From positions 481,815-545,814 of the forward strand of contig NZ_QMIK01000002.1 in the NCBI RefSeq assembly GCF_003316845.1: DNA of 64,000 nt, given 5' to 3'. The notes below the pieces were generated by a model. The model made no database searches. It was not told the DNA's origin and saw only the letters and a program-made list of their open reading frames with translations. Made by a program: the position numbers and the translations under genes. The DNA is from Cognataquiflexum aquatile. Lineage in GTDB: Bacteria > Bacteroidota > Bacteroidia > Cytophagales > Cyclobacteriaceae. Positions 47,153 to 55,719 of the stretch are shown one piece after another. Position 1 is the stretch's first letter; the number at the start of each line of letters is the position of its first letter.

Positions 47153-48142
47153 TCAAAATTGATAGTCGGCAAAAACCTCACCTACTTCTTCCAAAAGAGC
47201 AGCTACTTCTTCATAGGTTTCTGCTGTCACCATCTGGCTTCTGTATGGTTTGAAATTGGGCATGCCACGGAAGTAATTCGTGTAATGCCTTCTCATTTCA
47301 AGGATTCCCTGCTTTTCACCTTTCCATTTGACAGAAAAGTCAAGGTGTTTTTTGGTGACATTGATTCTTTGTTCAAGGTCTGGTCCGGCAAGTTTTTCTC
47401 CGGTTTCGAGGAAATGTTTGATTTCATTGAAGATCCAGGGATACCCGATGGATGCCCTGCCGATCATCATGCCGTCGACATTGTATTTGTCTTTGTATTC
47501 TCTGGCCTTTTCAGGCGTGTCGATATCGCCATTTCCAAAAACGGGGATGTGTAACCTTGGATTGTCTTTGACCAGGTTCAGGTATGACCAATCTGCTTCG
47601 CCTTTGTACATCTGCTGACGGGTACGGGCATGGATGCTAATGGCTTGGATTCCCACATCCTGTAGTCTTTCTGCAACCTCTACGATACGTATGGTATCAT
47701 GTGACCATCCCAATCGGGTTTTGACTGTAACAGGAATTTTCACCCTCTTGACAATCTCTGCGGTCATGGAGACCATTTTATCTATATCGAGTAAAATCCC
47801 TGCACCGGCACCTTTGCAGGCTACTTTATGTACAGGACAGCCATAGTTTATGTCCAATATATCCGGACCGGCAGCTTCTGCAATGGCAGCGGCTTCCCTC
47901 ATGGATTCTATTTCTGCTCCAAATATCTGGATGCCCACCGGACGCTCATATTCAAAAATGTCAAGTTTTTGGATGCTTTTGGCTGCATCCCTGATCAAGC
48001 CCTCAGAGCTGATGAATTCTGTATACATCAAATCCGCTCCGTTATCTTTACAAACCGCTCTAAATGGAGGATCACTGACATCTTCCATGGGAGCAAGCAA
48101 TAAAGGGAACTCCCCTAATTCTAAGTTTCCGATTTTAACCAC
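47153..48142 (-). CDS. dusB: tRNA-dihydrouridine synthase DusB
   Basis: A 329-residue FMN enzyme reducing uridine to dihydrouridine in tRNA. Motifs are LLLAPMEDVSDPPFR, the catalytic cysteine in INYGCPVHKVACKGAGAG, TVKTRLGW, SIHARTRQQMY and GNGDIDTPE. The VKIGNLELGEF start fits family N-termini, but the codon is GTG; an in-frame stop lies just upstream and there is no ATG. It may lead the minus-strand run with the EamA and esterase genes. Confidence 0.94.
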   Translation of the reverse strand: MVKIGNLELGEFPLLLAPMEDVSDPPFRAVCKDNGADLMYTEFISSEGLIRDAAKSIQKLDIFEYERPVGIQIFGAEIESMREAAAIAEAAGPDILDINYGCPVHKVACKGAGAGILLDIDKMVSMTAEIVKRVKIPVTVKTRLGWSHDTIRIVEVAERLQDVGIQAISIHARTRQQMYKGEADWSYLNLVKDNPRLHIPVFGNGDIDTPEKAREYKDKYNVDGMMIGRASIGYPWIFNEIKHFLETGEKLAGPDLEQRINVTKKHLDFSVKWKGEKQGILEMRRHYTNYFRGMPNFKPYRSQMVTAETYEEVAALLEEVGEVFADYQF

Positions 48143-48179
48143 TTCCTAATTCTAATTTTCGTGTAAATTTACCGCAATT

Positions 48180-49121
48180 ATGGATATATATAAAACCCAA
48201 GTACCCATCACCACCAAAAGTAATTGGCTTTTGTCTATTGTGGTGATGGTTTTAGTCACTTTTGGCGTATTGATTCTTTTGCAAGGCCTCGGACTTTTAC
48301 TTCTTCCCTTCCTTTTTGGCATCCCCCTCGAAGAGCTGACAGCCTTATTTACTGCAGAATCCGAACACCCAAACGGCCGGATGGCTTTCCTTTTTGTCCA
48401 GGGACTTGGTGGCGGACTGGGCTTTTATGTTGCGGCACTCCTGATTTCCAAGGTGATAGATAAAGCTGATTTTGGTTGGCAACAACAAATGTCAAGGTTT
48501 AAGTTCATGGGATTTGCGCTGACATTGGTAATTATGACAGGGTCGGTTTTGTTCAACAGTATTTTGATTGATTGGAATGCCAAAATCATATTGCCGGAAT
48601 TTCTCAGCGAATTGGAACAGATGATGAGGTCCAAAGAGGATGAACTGATGGCTTTGACAAAGTATTTGACCGATTTTGAAAATGTAGGGGAGTTTTTGAT
48701 GGGAATCCTGGTCATCGGGGTTTTGGCAGGAATCGGGGAGGAATTTTTGTTCAGAGGAGTTCTGCAACCCAAGTTGCAGTTATTCACCGGAAATGCGCAC
48801 GTGGCGATTTGGTTGTCTGCATTTATATTTTCAGCCATCCATTTTCAATTTTATGGATTTTTCCCAAGGATGGTACTTGGAGCCATATTCGGTTACCTTT
48901 ACCTCTATTCAGGAAGTCTCGTCTATCCCATTATCGGCCATATTCTTAATAATACTTTCACGGTGGTGTTGGTTTATTTGAATAAATTGGGCAAACTGGA
49001 ATTCAATATTGAGGAAACAGAGCAGGTATCTGTACCCATCGCCCTTCTAGGCCTGGTGATTTTGGTAGTAGGATTAAGGCTGTTTAAAGAGAAATCTCAA
49101 ATAATAGGATCAGATGGATAA
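48180..49121 (+). CDS. CPBP-family intramembrane metalloprotease
   Basis: A 313-residue protein with about eight membrane helices. The CPBP/CAAX-protease motifs are GEEFLFRGVLQPKL (the Glu-Glu-x-x-x-Arg site) and FIFSAIHFQF with a catalytic His. Related proteins process prenylated or small peptides, or act in immunity to bacteriocins. The gene overlaps the following DUF2007 gene by 8 bases. Confidence 0.92.
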   Translation: MDIYKTQVPITTKSNWLLSIVVMVLVTFGVLILLQGLGLLLLPFLFGIPLEELTALFTAESEHPNGRMAFLFVQGLGGGLGFYVAALLISKVIDKADFGWQQQMSRFKFMGFALTLVIMTGSVLFNSILIDWNAKIILPEFLSELEQMMRSKEDELMALTKYLTDFENVGEFLMGILVIGVLAGIGEEFLFRGVLQPKLQLFTGNAHVAIWLSAFIFSAIHFQFYGFFPRMVLGAIFGYLYLYSGSLVYPIIGHILNNTFTVVLVYLNKLGKLEFNIEETEQVSVPIALLGLVILVVGLRLFKEKSQIIGSDG

Positions 49122-49320
49122 CTGGCAGAAAGTATTTTCCGATGGCTCGCCTGTAAGGGCTGAGATTGTCAAATCAGTCTTGGAGGAAAACGGAATCCCT
49201 GCAGTCGTGATGAATAAAATAGAATCTGTCTACCGGATACATGGGCAGTATGAGGTGATGGTACCCCAGATTGAGTTTTCGAAAGCACTAAATATTGTCA
49301 AGAATGAGATCTCCTTTTAG
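49114..49320 (+). CDS. DUF2007 small signal-transducing-like protein
   Basis: A 68-residue protein matching the DUF2007 (putative signal transducing) pattern: WQKVFSDGSPVRAEIVKSVL, then ENGIPAVVMNK and the ending VMVPQIEFSKALNIVKNE. The fold is ferredoxin-like and the function is not established. It overlaps CPBP by 8 bases upstream and cdsA by 17 downstream, so the three are tightly coupled. Confidence 0.87.
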   Translation: MDNWQKVFSDGSPVRAEIVKSVLEENGIPAVVMNKIESVYRIHGQYEVMVPQIEFSKALNIVKNEISF

Positions 49321-50161
49321 AGTCAGAGACAGATTTAACATAAATAATTACAGTAATCTTGGCCAAAGGGTAATCACAGGCATCATCGGCGCCGGTATCA
49401 TTGTAGCCGGCTCCATCATCAGCCCTTGGCTTTATTTTCTGATTTTTGGATTGATACTCGCATTTTCCCAAATGGAATTCTACAAGCTCTCGGGACTTGA
49501 CGGCATGTTGCCCTTAAAAAGTTTCGGGACGTTTTTGGGCTTGAGTATTTTTACACTTTCGTTCTTTATCGGGATGGAGCACCTGAATGAAAAATATTAT
49601 TTCCTGATCTTTCCCCTGGCCTCTCTGGTTTTCTTTATCAAACTTTATAGGAAATCAGACAAGAAACCTTTTACGGGAATTGCCTACACATTTCTGGGTT
49701 TGTTTTACGTGGCTGTGCCTTTTTCCCTGCTCAATGTAGCCGCATTTTCAGTAGATGGTTCTTTTCACTATGAAGTTATCATCGGATCCTTGTTTATCCT
49801 TTGGGCTTCGGATTCGGGAGCTTATTTTGCCGGTACAAAATTTGGCAAGACCAAACTTTTTGAAAGGGTATCTCCTAAAAAATCCTGGGAAGGTTTCTTG
49901 GGAGGTGCTGCATCGGCCTTCTTGGTTGCCTATTTTCTAGGAAAAAATTTTAAATCCATCGAGGAATGGCAATGGCTCGGGATAGCAACCATCATCATCA
50001 TTGCGGGAACATACGGAGACCTGATAGAGTCACTTTTCAAGAGGAGTATTGAGATCAAAGACTCTGGAAAATCCCTTCCCGGACACGGAGGGTTTATGGA
50101 CCGTTTTGACGGATTGCTATTATCCGCTCCATTTATAGCTGCTTTTTTGAAAATCTTCTAA
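49304..50161 (+). CDS. cdsA: Phosphatidate cytidylyltransferase
   Basis: A 285-residue membrane enzyme making CDP-diacylglycerol from phosphatidate and CTP. About seven to eight helices; the C-terminal signature SPKKSWEGFLGG, then GDLIESLFKR, DSGKSLPGHGGFMDRFDG, is complete. The ATG at 49304 is preferred to a TTG 9 bases upstream. With psd 1.4 kb downstream it provides two steps of phosphatidylethanolamine synthesis; pssA is not in the window. Confidence 0.95.
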   Translation: MRSPFRVRDRFNINNYSNLGQRVITGIIGAGIIVAGSIISPWLYFLIFGLILAFSQMEFYKLSGLDGMLPLKSFGTFLGLSIFTLSFFIGMEHLNEKYYFLIFPLASLVFFIKLYRKSDKKPFTGIAYTFLGLFYVAVPFSLLNVAAFSVDGSFHYEVIIGSLFILWASDSGAYFAGTKFGKTKLFERVSPKKSWEGFLGGAASAFLVAYFLGKNFKSIEEWQWLGIATIIIIAGTYGDLIESLFKRSIEIKDSGKSLPGHGGFMDRFDGLLLSAPFIAAFLKIF

Positions 50162-50232
50162 AATTGCCCATAGCATATTAAAAATCTCCTTAATATTGTA
50201 CCAAAATTAACAGTCAACTAAATAAACCCAAT

Positions 50233-51510
50233 ATGGCTTACATTGAACCGGCTCCGATCTTGGATAAAGAAAATCCACTGGAGTCCATGATGGAAAGATT
50301 TCACATTGCTGCAGAAAAACTAGGTCTCTCAGAAGAGATCTACAACGTGCTAAAAAATCCCGCCAAACAAGTTATCGTCTCTCTTCCGATTACCATGGAC
50401 AATGGTAAAATTAAGGTTTTTGAAGGGATACGTGTGATTCATTCCAATATCCTGGGACCTGCAAAAGGTGGGATAAGGTTTGCTCCTGACGTACACCTGG
50501 ATGAAGTAAGGGCACTTGCAGCATGGATGACATGGAAATGCGCCGTGGTTGACATTCCTTATGGAGGAGGAAAAGGTGGAGTGAGGTGTAATCCAAGGGA
50601 AATGTCTGCCGGTGAAATAGAAAGATTAGTGAGGGCCTATACCTTGGCGATGATCGACGTATTCGGACCGGATAAGGATATTCCTGCGCCGGATATGGGA
50701 ACCGGTCCAAGAGAAATGGCTTGGTTGATGGATGAATACTCCAAAGCACACGGGATGACTGTCAATGCTGTCGTTACCGGAAAGCCGTTGGTATTGGGTG
50801 GGTCGTTGGGAAGAACCGAAGCCACCGGTCGTGGTGTCATGGTGACTGCGTTGGCCGCCATGCAAAAACTCAAAATCAATCCTTTCCAAGCTACCTGCGC
50901 AGTTCAGGGTTTTGGAAACGTGGGCTCATGGGCAGCTTTGCTTTTGGAGGAAAGAGGCTTGCGGGTTTTGGCCATCTCAGATATTTCGGGAGCTTATTTC
51001 AATGCCAATGGCATCAATATCCAAGAGGCAATTGCTTATAGAGACAGCAACAAAGGGACACTTGAGAATTTTACAGGTGCTGAAAAACTGGCAGATGCCA
51101 TGGACTTGCTTGAACTGGAGGTAGATGTCCTTGTTCCTGCTGCCGTAGAAGATGTCATCACTATCGCAAATGCGGATAGGATCAAAGCCAAATTGATCGT
51201 AGAAGGAGCCAATGGTCCAACTTCTGCCAAAGCTGATGCCATACTCAATGACAAGGGCATCATGGCAGTGCCGGATATTTTGGCAAATGCAGGAGGAGTG
51301 ACTGTCTCTTATTTTGAATGGGTTCAAAACAGACTTGGATACAAATGGACTGCCGAGAGGGTCAACAGAAGGTCTGACAGGATCATGAAAGATGCTTTTG
51401 ACAACGTATATGAGGCTTCAATCAAGTACCAAGTCCCAATGAGAATCGCAGCATACATCGTAGCAATAGACAAAGTTGCCAAAACCTATACATATAGGGG
51501 AGGATTTTAA
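50233..51510 (+). CDS. Glu/Leu/Phe/Val dehydrogenase (glutamate dehydrogenase-type)
   Basis: A 425-residue enzyme of the GDH family, deaminating glutamate to 2-oxoglutarate. It has GPAKGGIRFAPDVHLDEV, the catalytic lysine in PYGGGKGGVRCNP, APDMGTGPREMAW and the nucleotide-binding GFGNVGSWAA. The size and the AGGVTVSYFEWVQN motif are those of hexameric GDH type. It lies between cdsA and psd but is metabolically unrelated, and has a dyad downstream. Confidence 0.93.
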   Translation: MAYIEPAPILDKENPLESMMERFHIAAEKLGLSEEIYNVLKNPAKQVIVSLPITMDNGKIKVFEGIRVIHSNILGPAKGGIRFAPDVHLDEVRALAAWMTWKCAVVDIPYGGGKGGVRCNPREMSAGEIERLVRAYTLAMIDVFGPDKDIPAPDMGTGPREMAWLMDEYSKAHGMTVNAVVTGKPLVLGGSLGRTEATGRGVMVTALAAMQKLKINPFQATCAVQGFGNVGSWAALLLEERGLRVLAISDISGAYFNANGINIQEAIAYRDSNKGTLENFTGAEKLADAMDLLELEVDVLVPAAVEDVITIANADRIKAKLIVEGANGPTSAKADAILNDKGIMAVPDILANAGGVTVSYFEWVQNRLGYKWTAERVNRRSDRIMKDAFDNVYEASIKYQVPMRIAAYIVAIDKVAKTYTYRGGF

Positions 51511-51538
51511 GGCCAAAAAAAAGTTTTTACTATATTTG

Positions 51539-51564
51539 GGGCGTGAAGGTCAACTTTCACGCCC
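51539..51564 (+). terminator. Dyad between gdh and psd
   Basis: A 9-bp perfect stem (GGGCGTGAA with TTCACGCCC), 8-base loop, followed by TTTCAATTTTA rather than a pure T run. It could be a weak terminator or attenuator for psd, whose start codon is 18 bases downstream. Confidence 0.6.
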
Positions 51565-51581
51565 TTTCAATTTTATAGAAA

Positions 51582-52241
51582 ATGAGTATTCACAGAGAAG
51601 GTAGAACATTGTTATTTTGGCTATTGCTCATCTTGGTAGCAATTAATTTTGGATTGAACAGGTGGATTCCCGAGCAGGAAACCACCCTCAATGTGGTGTT
51701 ATTGGTAAGTGTTGTTTTTTATCTATTGATCCTGCAGTTTTTCCGCAATCCTTATTTACAGCTTCCAAACGAAGAAAAACTTGTATTTGCACCTGCAGAT
51801 GGAAAAGTGGTGGTGATCGAAGAAACCACCGAAACTGAATACCTGAACGACAGAAGAAAGCAGGTTTCCATTTTTATGTCCCCACTTAATGTCCATGTCA
51901 ATAGGTCTCCTGTTGCCGGTATTGTGGAATTTTTCAAATACCACCCGGGAAAATATCTGGTCGCCTGGCATCCCAAATCTAGCACCGAAAACGAGCGTAC
52001 TACGATGGTTATCTCCCACAAATCCGGTGTTAAAATCCTTGTCCGTCAGATTGCCGGTGCTTTGGCCCGTCGGATCAAGTGGTATGTAAAAGAGGGAACA
52101 CCTCTTGCCCAAGGGGGTGAATTTGGATTTATCAAGTTCGGTTCGAGAGTGGATGTCTATCTTCCCCTAGATGCTGAAGTTTTGGTAAGTCTTGATGAAA
52201 AAACCAAAGGTGGCAGAACCCCGATTGCGAGGTTAAAGTAA
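51582..52241 (+). CDS. psd: Phosphatidylserine decarboxylase proenzyme (short form)
   Basis: A 219-residue enzyme making phosphatidylethanolamine. Two N-terminal membrane helices (about 8-26 and 34-52) precede VFAPADGKVV, IFMSPLNVHVNRSP and the self-cleavage site in GFIKFGSRVDVYLP, where Ser becomes the pyruvoyl group. The short form is typical of the archaetidylserine-decarboxylase-like group found in Bacteroidota. Confidence 0.93.
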   Translation: MSIHREGRTLLFWLLLILVAINFGLNRWIPEQETTLNVVLLVSVVFYLLILQFFRNPYLQLPNEEKLVFAPADGKVVVIEETTETEYLNDRRKQVSIFMSPLNVHVNRSPVAGIVEFFKYHPGKYLVAWHPKSSTENERTTMVISHKSGVKILVRQIAGALARRIKWYVKEGTPLAQGGEFGFIKFGSRVDVYLPLDAEVLVSLDEKTKGGRTPIARLK

Positions 52242-52249
52242 GACTATGC

Positions 52250-52708
52250 TTATGACCTTTTCCAAAAAAGGAAAGACAAAACCGCGGTACTGAGAAAGAA
52301 GATGAAAGTCAGCCATTCATAAGTCCTGCTTTCTGATTTTTCTTCGATTGCAATCCCCTCTTTTTCTGCTAATTGCCTTTTGAGCAAGGCTATTTCCCGT
52401 TCCTGCTTTTGCGAAATGAATTTGTAGTCATTCTTTTCGTAGGTGATTTCGGTTTTTTCGATCTCGCTGAGCATCTTCAGTTCTTCCATGATCTGATTGT
52501 CCTTTTGGATGATGCGCTCCATCCAATCATTGGTTTCGATCATGTCTTTCTTGGTCCGGTTGCCAAAAATCCCGGTTTTTTTAGATTCAGAGGCTTTCCA
52601 TGCCGCGTGCATGTCTGTCCTTTCGGTGACAAGTTTATCCAGTTTGGCCTGGGCAAAAAGTGAGATTGGAGCAAGCAACAAAAGGAGTAAAAGGTATCTT
52701 TTCAGCAT
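52250..52708 (-). CDS. Exported coiled-coil protein with C-terminal membrane helix
   Basis: A 152-residue protein of unknown family. A signal peptide (ending SLFAQ) is followed by a charged, mostly helical coiled-coil stretch (around 25-120) and a C-terminal membrane helix (WLTFIFFLSTAVLSFLFW) with a basic tail. Ends 8 bases from the opposing psd stop. It could be a small envelope scaffold; nothing more specific is visible. Confidence 0.7.
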   Translation of the reverse strand: MLKRYLLLLLLLAPISLFAQAKLDKLVTERTDMHAAWKASESKKTGIFGNRTKKDMIETNDWMERIIQKDNQIMEELKMLSEIEKTEITYEKNDYKFISQKQEREIALLKRQLAEKEGIAIEEKSESRTYEWLTFIFFLSTAVLSFLFWKRS

Positions 52709-52757
52709 TTCAAGTTCTTTTTACTTATCCCTTTCAAAATTTATGCCGATAGTCGGC

Positions 52758-53135
52758 CTACCTTGTTTTTAATTTGCTTCCGGTTTTTCTTTTGAAAGTA
52801 CCTTGTCTTCTTTTTCCGTTGGTGTAAAAGTTATACATAAAGTTCATCGCAAAAACTGCTATGGTCAAGGGAATGAACAGGTCCGGGGCCATAATTTTGA
52901 TTCCAAAAAGTATCACAAGGGAGGCTAAAATTCCTGTTTTGAAAGTAGTGTGGCTTTCAGGATATACCTTCCCGATCAAAAAGAGACTCAAGCCTTCAAT
53001 CAAAATCAGAAGGAAAATCAGGTAAGTCAACATCTCCGACATGGTTGTGTCATTGGACCAAACTACCCAAGCAAGTCCGGCTGCCACCAAAATCAAACTC
53101 GCAGATTGTATCGATACATTCAGTCTTTCTCTCAT
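52758..53135 (-). CDS. Small four-helix membrane protein, function unknown
   Basis: A 125-residue protein with four hydrophobic segments (about 9-27, 33-53, 66-84, 86-104) and a very basic tail (KRRQGTFKRKTGSKLKTR). No family was recognised. It lies 49 bases upstream of the coiled-coil gene on the same strand and may be co-transcribed. Confidence 0.65.
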   Translation of the reverse strand: MRERLNVSIQSASLILVAAGLAWVVWSNDTTMSEMLTYLIFLLILIEGLSLFLIGKVYPESHTTFKTGILASLVILFGIKIMAPDLFIPLTIAVFAMNFMYNFYTNGKRRQGTFKRKTGSKLKTR

Positions 53136-53255
53136 AAGTTATTGGGGTTTTCTTGTTTGATTAAGTTAGGAATTTACCATATAAAATCAAAAATCCAGCA
53201 TTCACTTTTACATGGACCTGAAATAGGTTTTCTTTGATAAATATTCCCAACTCAA

Positions 53256-53858
53256 ATGGATCTCCAATATCCTTTAGAACTGATCGGTACTTTTGTTTTT
53301 GCCATTTCCGGCGCTTTGGCGGTCAGGGACCGAGAGCATGATATCTTTGGAGCGGGATTTACAGGATTCATCACTGCTATCGGAGGAGGTACGCTCCGTG
53401 ATGTGTTGTTGGGGGCTTATCCTTTGGTTTGGATAGGAGATGTCTATTTTCTTTATGCGATTTTTGCAGGGGTTTTCACTGCTTTTGTTTTCCCAAAAAT
53501 CATGTTGAAAATGAAGAAGACAATGTTCCTGTTTGATACGCTCGGGATTGGTTTTTTCACTGTTCTTGGCGTTGAAAAATCCCTAAGTCTTGGTGTCAGA
53601 CCCGAAATTGCCGCCATCATGGGGATGTTTTCTGCTGTGATGGGCGGCGTCATCCGCGATACCCTGACCAATGAAATACCCATTCTTTTCCGCAAGGAAA
53701 TCTATGCTTCAGCATGCCTTGCGGGTGCTATTCTTTATTTGGTTTTGAATTATTTGGGTCTTCACAGAGATATCAACCTGCTGGTATCCATTTCGGTGAT
53801 TATCAGTATCAGAATGATTGCGGTCAAGTATAAGTTGAGTCTGCCGAGATTGGATTAA
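53256..53858 (+). CDS. Trimeric intracellular cation channel (TRIC)/UPF0126 family protein
   Basis: A 200-residue inner-membrane protein with about seven helices. The duplicated UPF0126 motif is visible twice: GGGTLRDVLLG after FTGFITAI, and GGVIRDTLT after MGMFSAVM. Homologues of this fold form cation (potassium) channels; a glycine-transport role has also been suggested for some. Single gene. Confidence 0.9.
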   Translation: MDLQYPLELIGTFVFAISGALAVRDREHDIFGAGFTGFITAIGGGTLRDVLLGAYPLVWIGDVYFLYAIFAGVFTAFVFPKIMLKMKKTMFLFDTLGIGFFTVLGVEKSLSLGVRPEIAAIMGMFSAVMGGVIRDTLTNEIPILFRKEIYASACLAGAILYLVLNYLGLHRDINLLVSISVIISIRMIAVKYKLSLPRLD

Positions 53859-53920
53859 ATTTTTTGGGTATTGGTTTTATGGTTATCCACTTCTTTGCCA
53901 GTATTTCTTAATATTCTGCA

Positions 53921-53961
53921 ACGGGACGGAAGACCTCCGCCTGTCGTCGGGCAGGGATGTA
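53921..53961 (+). repeat. GC-rich dyad element, copy 1
   Basis: Contains CGCCTGTCGTCGGGCAGG and downstream GATGTA, identical (in reverse orientation) to the element at 60706-60753. The core CCTG...CAGG is an imperfect palindrome. It is markedly GC-rich compared with its surroundings. It sits in a 301-base gap between the TRIC and TRAP genes, where a weak GAATCC/GAATCA heptad follows at about 53977-54000. Confidence 0.72.
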
Positions 53962-54159
53962 CTTAGCTTCTAAGTCCGAATCCAGAATCAGAATAAATAT
54001 CTCATATACTGGCATCCTTGCAAACATCCATAATTGGTTTAAATCAAATATGTTTCAACAAGAGAGCGAATAGTCTACCATTTATTTAAAAAGCAGATTT
54101 TTTTCAATAAATTATTGACTCATACCATTTTCCCTCAGGCTTGGCATCCAAAACCCAAA

Positions 54160-55143
54160 ATGATCAAAAACCTTGTCTTTTATTTCCTGGTTTTCTCAGC
54201 CTTGTCGGCATGTAGGCAGACTGAGTCAAAATCCAAACCTGAATACACCCTTCGGTTTGGCCACCTCGCCAATGAAAACAATATCTGGCACAAAGCAGCA
54301 TTGAAATTTGCTGAGGAAGTTTTTGTACGCTCGGACGGAAGGGTGGAAGTCAAAGTCTATCCCAACGAACAGCTTGGAAAGGAAATGGACATGATCACAG
54401 GGATTTTGGGAGGGAGTATGGACATCATGGTCACAGCAGAATCACTGGAAAACTGGAGCCTTCCTTATGCCATATTATGTGCCACCCCTTATGCAATCAG
54501 GGATTCTGAACACCTTCAAAAAGTAGCCGGTGGACCCATTGGTAAAGAAATAGAGGCCCATATTACCGAAGTTGCTGGTCTAAAGCCCATTGCATGGTTT
54601 GAAAGGGGAGCGAGAAACCTGACCACCAACACACCAATCCGACATCCAGATGACCTCAAAGGACTGATTATACGGGTTCCAAATGTTTCTCTTTACGTCG
54701 CTACTTGGAGTGCTTTGGGAGCCAAACCAACACCAATGGCTTTTTCCGAAGTTTTCACTTCTCTCCAACAATCCACAATCCATGGGCAGGAGAATCCTTT
54801 GGCTTTGATCCGGAATGCGGGACTTTATGAAGTGCAGAAATATTGCAACTTGACCGAACATGTCAAAGGATGGGCTTACGTGGTCATGGGCAACAAGAAG
54901 TTTGAAAGCATGCCGTCTGATTTACAGCAAATCATATTGGAATCAGCCAATGTCATGCAGGCCTATGAACATGAACTGTACCTAGAACAAGAAGAATTGG
55001 ATTACCGGTTTTTGAAAGAAAAAGGAATGGAATTTATCGAAGTAGACAAAGCAGCATTTGAAAAACTTGCCAGCGAAGCGGTCATGGCGAGCTTTACGGA
55101 AGAACAAAAAAAGCTTTATAAAAGAATCCAGGAAGTAAGATGA
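54160..55143 (+). CDS. TRAP transporter solute-binding lipoprotein DctP-like
   Basis: A 327-residue binding protein (Cys18 in ALSAC; the ATG at 54160 gives the signal). Typical DctP segments are LRFGHLANENNIWHKAALKF, EVKVYPNEQLGKEMDMI, the conserved arginine in LIIRVPNVSLYVATWSALG and STIHGQENPLA. The arginine usually binds the carboxylate of the substrate, so an organic acid is likely. First gene of a TRAP operon. Confidence 0.93.
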   Translation: MIKNLVFYFLVFSALSACRQTESKSKPEYTLRFGHLANENNIWHKAALKFAEEVFVRSDGRVEVKVYPNEQLGKEMDMITGILGGSMDIMVTAESLENWSLPYAILCATPYAIRDSEHLQKVAGGPIGKEIEAHITEVAGLKPIAWFERGARNLTTNTPIRHPDDLKGLIIRVPNVSLYVATWSALGAKPTPMAFSEVFTSLQQSTIHGQENPLALIRNAGLYEVQKYCNLTEHVKGWAYVVMGNKKFESMPSDLQQIILESANVMQAYEHELYLEQEELDYRFLKEKGMEFIEVDKAAFEKLASEAVMASFTEEQKKLYKRIQEVR

Positions 55144-55192
55144 AATAGGAAAGTTTAAAGGGTAAGCACCTATTTTCAAGAATGCCACACCT

Positions 55193-55255
55193 ATCTCAAA
55201 TCTCAAATCTCAAATCTCATGTCTCAAATCTAGTATCTCATGTCTCAAATCTCAC
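55193..55255 (+). repeat. 7-bp-period array with word ATCTCAA, nine units
   Basis: From 55193 the units are ATCTCAA (three times), ATCTCAT, GTCTCAA, ATCTAGT, ATCTCAT, GTCTCAA, ATCTCAC: nine exact heptads, 63 bases. The array lies between the DctP and DctQ genes, and an ATG created inside it (55240) is in frame with dctQ. Confidence 0.9.
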
Positions 55256-55263
55256 AAACTACC

Positions 55264-55719
55264 ATGGATAAAATATTGGAATGGGCCGTCACGATCAGCT
55301 TTATGTTGATGATTGTGACTGTCATGCTTCAGGTAATTGCGAGGATTGCCCTTCCATGGTCTCCCCATTGGACTGAAGAAATGGCAAGATTCTGTTTTAT
55401 CTACATGGTTAGCTTGGGTGCAGGACTTGCGGTCAAAGACAGGTCATATATCAATGTCTCCTTGTTTCTAGACTGGTTAGATGTCAAAGCACGTATTTGG
55501 ATGGATACTTTCATTCTGCTATGTATCATTCTTTTGATGCTGTGCATGTTGGTTTTTAGCATTCCATTAATGGACATAGTGAGCCTTCAAGATTCTGCTT
55601 CTTTGAAAATCAATATGGCCTTTATGTATTTTTCCATGACGTGCATGTCCGCGTTTGTGGCAATTTATTCAATTATCGAACTTCAGAAAAACATCAAGAA
55701 AATCTTTCGAAACCAATGA
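55264..55719 (+). CDS. TRAP transporter small permease DctQ-like
   Basis: A 151-residue membrane protein with four helices (about 4-24, 43-63, 79-101, 121-141) and the DctQ motif LPWSPHWTEEMARFCFIY. It forms the small membrane subunit of the TRAP transporter. The ATG at 55264 is chosen because the earlier in-frame ATG at 55240 lies within a heptad repeat array. Its stop overlaps the dctM start by 4 bases (ATGA). Confidence 0.9.
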   Translation: MDKILEWAVTISFMLMIVTVMLQVIARIALPWSPHWTEEMARFCFIYMVSLGAGLAVKDRSYINVSLFLDWLDVKARIWMDTFILLCIILLMLCMLVFSIPLMDIVSLQDSASLKINMAFMYFSMTCMSAFVAIYSIIELQKNIKKIFRNQ

